A DNA stretch of 7,807 bases from Boseongicola sp. SB0675_bin_26 (GCA_009843725.1 VYCX01000195.1:1-7807); one strand, 5' to 3'; shown: positions 1-5,263, numbered from the stretch's first letter. Numbers and translations are program-made. The notes: generated by a model not told the origin, from the letters alone.

Positions 1-349
1 GCTCGTACTCATAGGAATAGGCGCCGCGGGCGATTCCGAGTTCCAGCCTGCCGCCCGTCATCAGGTCGGTCGCGGCAGCCTCGCCGGCCAGCTTGATTGG
101 ATGCCAGAACGGCGCGATGACGGTGCCGGTGCCCAACCGGACATTCCTGGTGCGATGCGCGAGGTCCATGATCGAAAGGAAGGGGTTGGGTGCAATGGTG
201 AACTCCATTCCGTGATGTTCGCCTGTCCAGATCGCCCGCATCCCGCCCTCGTCAGCCATTTGGCACAGCGAAATGAAATCCTCGTACAGCTCGGCATGTG
301 ACTGGTCAGGGGTCAGGCGCTCCATGTGGGCAAACAGCGAGAACTCCAT
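1..349 (-). CDS. LLM-class (luciferase-like) flavin-dependent monooxygenase, N-terminal part, cut by the left window edge
   Basis: Only the first 116 residues are visible and the frame runs open to base 1. The protein starts MEFSLFAHMERL and has hallmarks of the bacterial luciferase-like fold. These are a first beta strand, then an AIWTGEHHG stretch at about residues 40-48, a NPFLSIMDLAHRTRNVRLGT segment at about 55-74 and a TDLMTGGRLELGIARG segment at about 94-109, the last two typical of LLM alkane/limonene/nitrilotriacetate-type enzymes. Family members use reduced FMN and O2 to oxidise small organic substrates in the cytoplasm. The ATG at 349 is preceded by AGGAG (minus strand, 362-358) with an 8-base spacer, and this site overlaps the stop codon of the upstream flavin reductase, so the two are coupled. 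The neighbouring reductase is the obvious source of reduced flavin. The substrate cannot be told from this fragment. Confidence 0.85.
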   Translation of the reverse strand, partial: MEFSLFAHMERLTPDQSHAELYEDFISLCQMADEGGMRAIWTGEHHGMEFTIAPNPFLSIMDLAHRTRNVRLGTGTVIAPFWHPIKLAGEAAATDLMTGGRLELGIARGAYSYEYE

Positions 350-360
350 TGTCAAGGCTC

Positions 361-1266
361 CTATTTGAATTCGTGCCGCTCGCCGGACGCCTCGTCGCCG
401 ACATAAAGGGTGAAGTCCCGGGTGCTGTGTTCGAGGGCAAAACGCTTGCACAGGGCAGCAATTGCCGGCGTCTCGAAGGTCAACCCGGTGATGTCGTCGA
501 TCGGGACAAGCCGCCCCTCCAGCGCGCAGTCTTGCGTGGCTTGCGCCAGAAAGCACGTGTAGTGGGTGTTGGTCGGTCGGTCGTCAAAGATGGAATAGGC
601 GCTCCCCAGGCGAACGGAGCCGGGCAATCGTGCCTCCATGGCAGCGCGAAGATTGCCTGGAGCCTCGAACTCGAACTGTGGAGGTCGCATCCCGCCCGGC
701 GTCATTTCCAGCAGGATATGGCCGTCCCGTTCGACCAGCGCCGCCGCGACGATCCGGCGGGTGCTGTCGACAACCATCGCGGCGCGTTCCAGGCCCAGGC
801 TGAAATACTGCCCCCTCGCATAACCCAGCCCCAACCCGTCCCTGTGCGTGAACCCGGTGATCTGTCCCAGAAGTATTGTGTGATCGCCTGCGGGGATGGA
901 TTGCGTCCTTCGGCAGGAAAACTGCGACACGGCGTCGTCGATCACGGGAATTCCGTTGGCGTCGGAGCCATGGGCGATCCGGGCGAACCGGTCCCCCTTG
1001 AAGCTGGCAAAGACATTCGACACGGTTTCCTGCCCCTCGGCCAGCACCGACACGGCGAAATGAGTGCAGGTCGCGAAAGCGTCGTGGCTAGACAGCGAAC
1101 GACCGAGGCAGACCAAGAGCATTGGAGGATCGAGAGAAACCGAAGAAAAGGAATTGGCCGTGAACCCAAGAGGCGCTCCGCCGGGGTTCCGCGTCGTCAC
1201 GACGGTCACGCCGGTCATGAATCCGCCAAAGGCATCGCGCAGGGCGCCGGGGCCGGCAGACGTCAT
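361..1266 (-). CDS. Flavin reductase (FMN reductase component of a two-component monooxygenase) with an extra C-terminal domain
   Basis: A 301-residue protein. Residues about 8-165 are a flavin reductase domain of the HpaC/RutF/NtaB type: an AFGGFMTGVTVVTT start, the FMN-binding stretch TANSFSSVSLDPPMLLVCL (36-54), SVLAEGQ (73-79), and AGDHTILLGQI (126-136) carrying the conserved GDH. Such enzymes use NAD(P)H to make free FMNH2 for a partner oxygenase, here presumably the adjacent LLM enzyme. Stand-alone members are usually about 160-190 residues, so residues about 170-290 are additional. That part begins RIVAAALVERDGHILLE and later has HYTCFLAQA and VPIDDITGL, a strand pattern reminiscent of a Nudix fold, but I see no intact Nudix box with its REUXEE core. 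The Nudix reading is inference. The start ATG overlaps the hydrolase stop (ATGA, 1266-1263) and has GGGAGG 7 bases upstream, so the start is secure. Confidence 0.9.
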   Translation of the reverse strand: MTSAGPGALRDAFGGFMTGVTVVTTRNPGGAPLGFTANSFSSVSLDPPMLLVCLGRSLSSHDAFATCTHFAVSVLAEGQETVSNVFASFKGDRFARIAHGSDANGIPVIDDAVSQFSCRRTQSIPAGDHTILLGQITGFTHRDGLGLGYARGQYFSLGLERAAMVVDSTRRIVAAALVERDGHILLEMTPGGMRPPQFEFEAPGNLRAAMEARLPGSVRLGSAYSIFDDRPTNTHYTCFLAQATQDCALEGRLVPIDDITGLTFETPAIAALCKRFALEHSTRDFTLYVGDEASGERHEFK

Positions 1267-2042
1267 CGGAACGCCTCCCGGACAAGGTCCGCAAGTTCGG
1301 CATTCACGTCACCGGCATGTGTCATGGGCATCATGTGTGCGGCCCTCTCAACGATGACGGCACGGCCATTCGGCGCGATCCGTGCCATCGCCTCGCTCAT
1401 TCCCGGCGTTGAATTGGGCTCGGCTCCACCGGTCATGAACAGCGCCGGACAGGACAGGCGCGCCAGATCCGCGTCTGCAGGCCCATTCTCCGCCGCAAAC
1501 ACCTCGTAGGCCGTCTTGTAATGCTCAGCGGACACCTCGGCCAGCCATGCCCGGCATGCACGCCGCTCGGCCGTGTCCTGACCGGCAAACCAGCGCGCCA
1601 GCGTGGTTTCCGGATCGGCCAGTTCCGTGGCGAACAGATCCGCCGCGCGACGCCGCACTGCCTCCGCAGCCTTTGGACTGCGGCGATAGATGGCGTTCAG
1701 CGCGGCGACGCCCTTGACCAGATGCGGATGACGGATTGCCAGGTCTAGCGCGATCATCGCACCCATCGAATGACCGGCAACGACTCCCGGCGCATCGATT
1801 GCCGCCGCGATGCAGTCCGTATACTGCGCTAGCGTCGCGGGGCGCGGCAGGGCGCGACTGGCACCGTGGCCCGGAAGGTCAAAGGCGCGGCAGTGCTGCG
1901 TCGCTGACAGTTTGTTGACTTGCGCCATCCACGCCTCCGCTCGCAGGCCCACGCCGTGAACCAGGTACAGCCTGGATCCCGTGCCAGCACGAATGAAGCT
2001 GATGCCTCCGGCCTCAGACCGCGGTTGGGTTGTCCACGTGAT
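1263..2042 (-). CDS. Alpha/beta-fold hydrolase; start codon apparently lost or non-canonical
   Basis: An alpha/beta hydrolase of about 259 residues, numbered here from base 2042. Visible motifs are the oxyanion-loop LVHGVG (27-32), DLPGHG (55-60), the nucleophile elbow GHSMG with Ser92, and a C-terminal AAHMMP with the likely catalytic His236. The usual acid position reads TGGAEPNSTP, placing Glu208 where relatives usually have Asp. The frame is open back to an ATG at 2147, but that ATG and a second at 2132 have no Shine-Dalgarno, and the 35 extra residues are rich in Arg, Trp and Cys. By contrast GGAGG at 2056-2052 sits 9 bases before codon 2042-2040, which is ATC followed by Thr-Trp-Thr-Thr. 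I infer the original start was ATG here. Function may therefore be reduced, or initiation may use ATC or an upstream codon. The gene ends in a 4-base overlap with the flavin reductase. Its substrate is unknown but is probably a product of the monooxygenase pair. Confidence 0.82.
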   Translation of the reverse strand: MTWTTQPRSEAGGISFIRAGTGSRLYLVHGVGLRAEAWMAQVNKLSATQHCRAFDLPGHGASRALPRPATLAQYTDCIAAAIDAPGVVAGHSMGAMIALDLAIRHPHLVKGVAALNAIYRRSPKAAEAVRRRAADLFATELADPETTLARWFAGQDTAERRACRAWLAEVSAEHYKTAYEVFAAENGPADADLARLSCPALFMTGGAEPNSTPGMSEAMARIAPNGRAVIVERAAHMMPMTHAGDVNAELADLVREAFR

Positions 2043-2208
2043 GGCCCAGATCCTCCAGGTCCTGATTTCTGTTTCCAACGCGATGATTCGGCCGGTCCGG
2101 CATCGCGGCTTGCAGCGCGGCGACCAATTCATCGGCGCGAGTTGCATCGTGAGTCAAGAACTGCACGGCAAGATCTTGCGACCGCCGCCCGGCGACGCTC
2201 CCGCTCAT
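2014..2208 (-). CDS. Small orphan reading frame, hypothetical or 3' remnant of the gene once preceding the hydrolase
   Basis: Encodes 64 residues, starting MSGSVAGRRSQDLAVQF and ending HHVDNPTAV. I do not recognise the family. It looks coding: the codons favour G/C at the third position, and the composition is normal, with a soluble alpha/beta look (QDLAVQFLTHD, then RADELVAALQAAMPDR). A weak GAGG precedes the ATG at 2208 by about 10 bases. The frame stays open upstream of 2208 through the degraded transposase, so its original N-terminus is uncertain. It may be the tail of a longer protein truncated near the insertion-sequence relic. It overlaps the inferred start of the hydrolase (2042) by 29 bases in another frame, a tight arrangement typical of neighbours in one operon. 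If base 2040 is mentally restored to make the hydrolase ATG, this frame reads HDV instead of HHV, which is equally plausible protein. Confidence 0.4.
   Translation of the reverse strand: MSGSVAGRRSQDLAVQFLTHDATRADELVAALQAAMPDRPNHRVGNRNQDLEDLGHHVDNPTAV
2052..2056 (-). promoter_or_regulatory. Ribosome binding site that points to the hydrolase start
   Basis: GGAGG on the minus strand, 9 bases before the ATC codon at 2042-2040. It is the only strong Shine-Dalgarno near the beginning of the hydrolase homology and argues against the upstream ATGs at 2147 and 2132. It lies inside the orphan reading frame 2208-2014, as expected for a gene overlapping the end of its predecessor. Confidence 0.5.
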
Positions 2209-2232
2209 CAACGGGACCTCGACTGCCGTGAT

Positions 2233-2264
2233 GGTCGGTTCACTCGTGCAAATGAACGACCGAC
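2233..2264. promoter_or_regulatory. Imperfect inverted repeat, possible repressor operator ahead of the minus-strand operon
   Basis: Left arm GGTCGGTTCA (2233-2242) and right arm TGAACGACCGAC (2253-2264) are mirror images apart from a two-base insertion, with 10 bases between them. The sequence resembles TetR-type operators built on ACCGACCGGTCGGT cores, and it lies 25 bases upstream of the orphan frame's ATG at 2208. No matching regulator gene is present in the window, so the role is inference only. Confidence 0.25.
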
Positions 2265-2307
2265 ATGGCTTCGGCTCCGCGTTCTGGCTGAAGAGGCAGC
2301 AAAATCG

Positions 2308-2564
2308 CAAGGTCTGGATCCGGCACAGGGCGCTGAAAACACGTTCGAAGGCGCCTGAATCCGCCCGGCGGCGGAACCGCTCGAGCACGTTGTTCCAGAT
2401 GCTGACGCGCTTCGGCAGGCCGCGCCACGGCGATACCGTGCGAATGCGCCAGCCGCCGCCCCAAGGAACTGCCGGCTGACCGGCGCGGTGACGCCGGGAT
2501 CGATCGCCTTGCCGGGCAGCATGGGCTTGACCCGCGCCCACACCGCATCGGTCAGCACCACCCT
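2308..2564 (-). pseudogene. IS5-family transposase remnant, frameshifted and truncated
   Basis: Three consecutive stretches in three minus-strand frames together resemble the N-terminal third of IS5-family (IS427/IS1031-like) transposases. The first (2558 to about 2463) reads VLTDAVWARVKPMLPGK and then a DPG...SRQFL segment. The second (about 2451 to 2330) reads WRIRTVSPWRGLPKRVSIWN then NVLERFRRRADSGAFERVF. The third (2323 to about 2309) reads PDPDL, matching the usual D-PDLEY that precedes the first catalytic Asp. At least two frameshifts separate them. Everything carrying the DDE catalytic residues is missing, so it cannot make an active transposase. No convincing terminal inverted repeats or target duplication were found. 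The relic fills the gap between the two divergent gene blocks and points to a past insertion at this junction. Recognition is by memory of family motifs. Confidence 0.75.
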
Positions 2565-2607
2565 GCCAGCATTCACCTTGGCACCTGCAGGTCTTGCCTG
2601 TGCCGCT

Positions 2608-2633
2608 GTTCCGGCGGTGATTGGGGCCGGAAC
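2608..2633. repeat. Perfect 8-bp inverted repeat, possible hairpin or insertion-sequence end
   Basis: GTTCCGGC (2608-2615) and GCCGGAAC (2626-2633) are exact reverse complements around a 10-base spacer. TGCC (2601-2604) and GGCA (2634-2637 region) extend the symmetry outward with unequal gaps. It lies just upstream of the degraded transposase frame and could be a relic hairpin of the mobile element. No T-run follows on either strand, so it does not look like an intrinsic terminator. Confidence 0.35.
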
Positions 2634-2663
2634 TGGCATCGATCCGCCAGAATCGCAACCCGA

Positions 2664-2691
2664 TTGTCAACGGACCCTAGTACTGTAAAAT
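2664..2691 (+). promoter_or_regulatory. Probable promoter of the LacI-family regulator gene
   Basis: TTGTCA (2664-2669), a 16-base spacer, then TAAAAT (2686-2691) gives a good sigma-70-like match in an otherwise GC-rich region. The transcript would start near 2698, leaving a leader of about 100 bases before the TTG start at 2802. This placement also rules out the more upstream ATG at 2664, which lies inside the -35 box. Confidence 0.5.
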
Positions 2692-2695
2692 ACAG
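2683..2695. promoter_or_regulatory. Palindrome overlapping the regulator's -10 box
   Basis: CTGTA-AAA-TACAG is an exact inverted repeat covering the putative -10 element TAAAAT. A protein bound there would block the promoter. It bears no resemblance to the repeats ahead of smoE, so if it is an operator it probably belongs to another regulator or to autoregulation with a different site. Confidence 0.35.
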
Positions 2696-2788
2696 CTTTG
2701 CGCGCGTCATGTTTTTTGTGAGGGCTAACGCCACCGGTGTCGAAGGTTCGCACGCATCTGCCGCAAACTCGCCGGAGTCGGCGCACAT

Positions 2789-2794
2789 AGGAGA
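2789..2794 (+). promoter_or_regulatory. Ribosome binding site deciding the regulator's TTG start
   Basis: AGGAGA ends 7 bases before TTG at 2802. No comparable site precedes ATG 2826 at a working distance, so this site favours the TTG start. Confidence 0.6.
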
Positions 2795-2801
2795 TTTGAG
2801 G

Positions 2802-3833
2802 TTGGGAGAGCCGATTATCAGAACCATGGAAGATTTCGCAGCGGCGAGCGGCGTTTCGCGTCCGACTGTTTCGAAATACTTCCACGACCCGGGAAGTGTC
2901 CGCAAGTCGACCCGTGAACGGATTGAGGCCGCTCTGGAACAGTACGACTATCGCCCGAACATCTACGCGATCAACCAGAACCGCCAGCTTACGAAGAGCG
3001 TAGGCATCATTGTTCCCTACCTTGCAGACCCCGTGTTTGCCGAGATCGCAAGAACCCTGGAACGCCGCTGCATCGAAGCCGGTTTCCACGCGACGCTGTT
3101 CAGTTCGCACGGTGAGCGGAAACTCGAAAGCGAGGCTCTCAACGACCTTAGGTCACTGCGTCCGTCGGGTGTGCTTCTGGCTCCGCTCGGCCGGAGTTCC
3201 GACCGGGATCAAATTGCCCGGTTTTGCGAAGAGGTCCCGACGGTCCTTTTGGACAGAAACATTGCAGGAATCGGAGAAGCGTTTGTCGGATCGGACAATC
3301 AGAGCTTCGTGTCGCAAAGCGTTGACTACCTTACCCGGACCGGGGAGCCGCCGTGTTTCTTCGAGATGAGGAACCCGGGCAACCCGAACTCGCTCGCGCG
3401 CCACCGATGCTATATCGAAGCAATGGAAGGTCACGGGTTGGAGCCGATGCTTGTCCAGGTGGAAGGCGAAGGCTGGAATCTTGAAGAAATTGGCTACCAA
3501 GGAGGCATGCGCGCGCTGCAAGAGCATTCATTTCCCACCGACACGGTCCTTTGCAGCAACGACCGCCTTGCCATCGGGCTATTGGCTGCCTGTTACGAAA
3601 AGGGGCTGCGCATCGGACGCGGAAGCGGCTGCGCGCTGCGTGTGGCCGGCCACGATGACCATCCTTATTCGCGCTTCACCTGCCCGCCCCTGACCACCGT
3701 GGCTCACGAATACGACCTTGTGTCGGACTGTGGTGCCGAAACCCTGCTCAGATTGATCGAGGCGGGCGGCCGATTCGACGATCGGACGGAAACCCTGTTT
3801 TCCGCGCGTCTCGTGCTTCGCGCATCTGCGTGA
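2802..3833 (+). CDS. LacI-family transcriptional regulator, probable polyol-responsive repressor of the smo operon
   Basis: A 343-residue regulator. The N-terminal helix-turn-helix (about 9-28) reads MEDFAAASGVSRPTVSKYF. It is followed by the third helix and the RPN hinge start (51-53), then a periplasmic-binding-protein-like effector domain from about 67 (SVGIIVPYLADPVFAEI) to the C-terminus, with the family-typical GHDDHPYSRF and PPLTTV near the end. The hinge reads IYAINQNRQLTK, lacking the usual ARxL pattern. I chose the TTG at 2802 because AGGAGA (2789-2794) lies 7 bases upstream and the length then matches the family (about 330-350). The frame is open back to an ATG at 2664, but that adds 46 residues unlike any LacI protein and sits in the promoter. 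ATG 2826 is the alternative, but it would remove residues before the HTH. Lying immediately upstream of a polyol ABC transporter in the same direction, it most likely binds a polyol and controls the smoE promoter. The inducer is inferred. Confidence 0.88.
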   Translation: MGEPIIRTMEDFAAASGVSRPTVSKYFHDPGSVRKSTRERIEAALEQYDYRPNIYAINQNRQLTKSVGIIVPYLADPVFAEIARTLERRCIEAGFHATLFSSHGERKLESEALNDLRSLRPSGVLLAPLGRSSDRDQIARFCEEVPTVLLDRNIAGIGEAFVGSDNQSFVSQSVDYLTRTGEPPCFFEMRNPGNPNSLARHRCYIEAMEGHGLEPMLVQVEGEGWNLEEIGYQGGMRALQEHSFPTDTVLCSNDRLAIGLLAACYEKGLRIGRGSGCALRVAGHDDHPYSRFTCPPLTTVAHEYDLVSDCGAETLLRLIEAGGRFDDRTETLFSARLVLRASA

Positions 3834-3842
3834 TAAATTTTT
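3818..3842 (+). terminator. Weak terminator-like hairpin at the end of the regulator gene
   Basis: TCGCGC (3818-3823), loop ATCT, then GCGTGA (3828-3833) can pair in RNA as a 6-bp stem including one G-U pair and the stop codon. TAAA and five T residues (3838-3842) follow. The stem is short and the T-run is displaced by four bases, so termination would be partial at best and some read-through into smoE is likely. Confidence 0.3.
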
Positions 3843-3871
3843 GTCACGCGTAAAATTGTTATTGACACGCG
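3841..3871. promoter_or_regulatory. Paired operator-like repeat at the smoE promoter
   Basis: TTGTCACGCG (3841-3850) and TTGACACGCG (3862-3871) agree at 9 of 10 bases and are 21 bases apart, two helical turns, so they face the same side of the DNA. The second copy contains the -35 hexamer. The first copy also holds the palindrome ACGCGT (3846-3851), and the pair contains the inverted half sites TGTCA/TGACA. Position and spacing suit repressor binding by the adjacent LacI-family protein, but the binding is inferred. Confidence 0.5.
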
Positions 3872-3889
3872 CTGGATTCTTGCTAGTGT
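3862..3889 (+). promoter_or_regulatory. Promoter of the smoEFGK operon
   Basis: A consensus -35 TTGACA (3862-3867), a 16-base spacer, then TAGTGT (3884-3889) preceded by TGC, giving an extended -10 (TGnTAGTGT). Transcription should start near 3896, leaving a short leader before the smoE ATG at 3922. The -35 box lies within the operator-like repeat. Confidence 0.6.
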
Positions 3890-3921
3890 TGCGTTGCGAT
3901 TTAACCCTAGGGAGGATTCGA

Positions 3922-5223
3922 ATGTTTCTCAAAAACGCACTCCGCGCGGCCGTTGCACTGTCGCTTACCGCGGCCGGCAGCGCCCATGCGGAAACCATAA
4001 CCATCGCCACTGTCAACAACGGCGACATGATCCGCATGCAAGGTTATACCAACGACTTCACCGCCAAGACCGGCCATGAAGTCGAATGGGTGACCCTCGA
4101 AGAGAACGTGCTGCGTCAGCGCGTGACCACCGACATTTCGACCAAGGGTGGTCAGTTCGACATCATGACCATCGGCATGTACGAAACCCCGATCTGGGGT
4201 GCCAATGGCTGGCTGGTGCCGCTGAACGATCTTTCGGCCGAATACGATGTCGACGACATCCTGCCCGCCATGCGCGGCGGTCTTTCGCATGACGGCACGC
4301 TCTACGCTGCGCCGTTCTACGGCGAGAGCTCCATGATCATGTACCGCACCGACCTGATGGAAAAGGCCGGGCTGGAGATGCCCGCTGCACCGACCTGGGA
4401 ATTCATCCGGGAAGCCGCCGCGGCGATGGATGACCCCGAAAGCGACACCAACGGTGTCTGCTTGCGCGGCAAGGCCGGCTGGGGCGAAGGCGGCGCCTTC
4501 ATTACCGTTACGGCCAACTCGTTCGGCGCGCGTTGGTTCGACGAAGACTGGCGGGCCCAGTTCGATCAGCCGGAGTGGAAAGCGGCGCTGACCTTCTTCG
4601 TCAACCTGATGAACGACTACGGCCCGCAGGGCTACGCCACCAACGGCTTCAACGAGAACCTGTCGCTGTTCCAGCAGGGCAAGTGCGGCATGTGGATCGA
4701 CGCCACCGTTGCAGCGTCCTTCGTAACCAACCCCGACGACTCGACCGTCGCGGACAAGGTCGGCTTTGCGCTGGCGCCTGACAACGGTCTCGGCAAGCGC
4801 TCGAACTGGCTTTGGGCCTGGGCCCTGGCGATCCCCGCCGGCACCCAGAAAGAAGCGGCTGCCAAGCAGTTCATCGAGTGGGCGACCTCGAAAGGGTATA
4901 TCGAGCTCGTCGCGGCGAACGAAGGCTGGGCCAACGTGCCACCGGGCGCCCGTACCTCGCTTTACGAGAATCCGGAATACCAGGCAGTGCCGTTTGCGCA
5001 GATGACCCTCGATTCCATCAACGCGGCGGATCCCAACAACCCGACCGTCAAGCCGGTGCCCTACGTCGGGATCCAGTTTGTCGCGATCCCCGAGTTTGCC
5101 GGCATTGCAACGGAAGTCAGCCAAGAGTTCTCGGCTGTCTATGCAGGCCAGCAAACTGTGGAAGAGGCGCTGGCCAAGGCGCAAGCGCTGACCACCGACG
5201 CAATGGAAGCGGCCGGCTACTAG
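3922..5223 (+). CDS. smoE: Periplasmic sorbitol/mannitol-binding protein of an ABC transporter
   Basis: A 433-residue family-1 extracellular solute-binding protein. A clear Sec signal peptide occupies residues 1-23: Lys4/Arg8, a hydrophobic core, then AHA before the predicted mature start ETITIATVNNG. There is no lipobox cysteine, so the mature protein should be free in the periplasm. The mature region shows the polyol-binding pattern: VNNGDMIRMQ, TDISTKGGQFDIMTIGMYE, WGANGWLVPL, AAPFYGESSMIMYR and a GMWIDATVAASF segment. The length matches SmoE/MtlE proteins (about 430-440). It captures polyols such as sorbitol or mannitol and delivers them to SmoF-SmoG. The ATG at 3922 is chosen for the signal peptide and for GGAGG (3911-3915), 6 bases upstream. 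The frame is open back to 3841 without a start supported by an SD. It is first in the operon, behind a regulated promoter and followed by a strong palindrome. The exact polyol preference cannot be read from the sequence. Confidence 0.9.
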   Translation: MFLKNALRAAVALSLTAAGSAHAETITIATVNNGDMIRMQGYTNDFTAKTGHEVEWVTLEENVLRQRVTTDISTKGGQFDIMTIGMYETPIWGANGWLVPLNDLSAEYDVDDILPAMRGGLSHDGTLYAAPFYGESSMIMYRTDLMEKAGLEMPAAPTWEFIREAAAAMDDPESDTNGVCLRGKAGWGEGGAFITVTANSFGARWFDEDWRAQFDQPEWKAALTFFVNLMNDYGPQGYATNGFNENLSLFQQGKCGMWIDATVAASFVTNPDDSTVADKVGFALAPDNGLGKRSNWLWAWALAIPAGTQKEAAAKQFIEWATSKGYIELVAANEGWANVPPGARTSLYENPEYQAVPFAQMTLDSINAADPNNPTVKPVPYVGIQFVAIPEFAGIATEVSQEFSAVYAGQQTVEEALAKAQALTTDAMEAAGY

Positions 5224-5237
5224 GCCATCCTCCCTTT

Positions 5238-5263
5238 CAGGGGGCGGCCATGGCCGCCCCCTG
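5238..5263. repeat. Perfect 26-bp palindrome (stem-loop) between smoE and smoF
   Basis: The half-site CAGGGGGCGGCCA is followed at once by its exact reverse complement, centred at 5250/5251. In RNA it would form a very stable GC-rich hairpin, about 11 bp with a CATG loop. No T-run follows, so it is not a standard terminator. A hairpin between a binding-protein gene and its permease genes is a known means of protecting the upstream mRNA and lowering downstream expression, which fits the expected excess of SmoE over SmoF and SmoG. Confidence 0.75.

Larger units (their letters stand above)
2209..2801. other. Spacer between divergent gene blocks, without an intact gene
   Basis: This 593-base stretch contains the broken IS5-type transposase (2308-2564), two inverted repeats (2233-2264 and 2608-2633), the probable regulator promoter (2664-2691) with its palindrome, and a leader of about 100 bases before the regulator start. 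I see no intact protein gene, tRNA or other RNA gene in it. No convincing promoter for the minus-strand operon could be picked out. Confidence 0.6.

Noticed and set aside
298..1509. Plus-strand open frame of 403 codons over the flavin reductase and hydrolase
   Set aside because: It overlaps two recognised minus-strand genes along its whole length and its Arg/Gly-rich translation matches nothing I know.
1..2042. Identification of the left gene set as RutA/RutF/RutD
   Set aside because: Only the general enzyme classes match. There is no RutB or RutC nearby, and the visible LLM N-terminus is not specific to RutA.
2209..2564. An intact insertion sequence
   Set aside because: The transposase is broken into three frames and lacks its catalytic region, and no terminal inverted repeats or target duplication were found.
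2664..2801. Longer regulator starting at ATG 2664
   Set aside because: The extra 46 residues do not resemble a LacI N-terminus, the ATG lies in the putative -35 box, and a good SD serves TTG 2802.
5238..5263. The smoE-smoF palindrome as an intrinsic terminator
   Set aside because: No U-run follows, and the permease genes downstream have no separate promoter that I can see. Stabilisation or processing is more likely.
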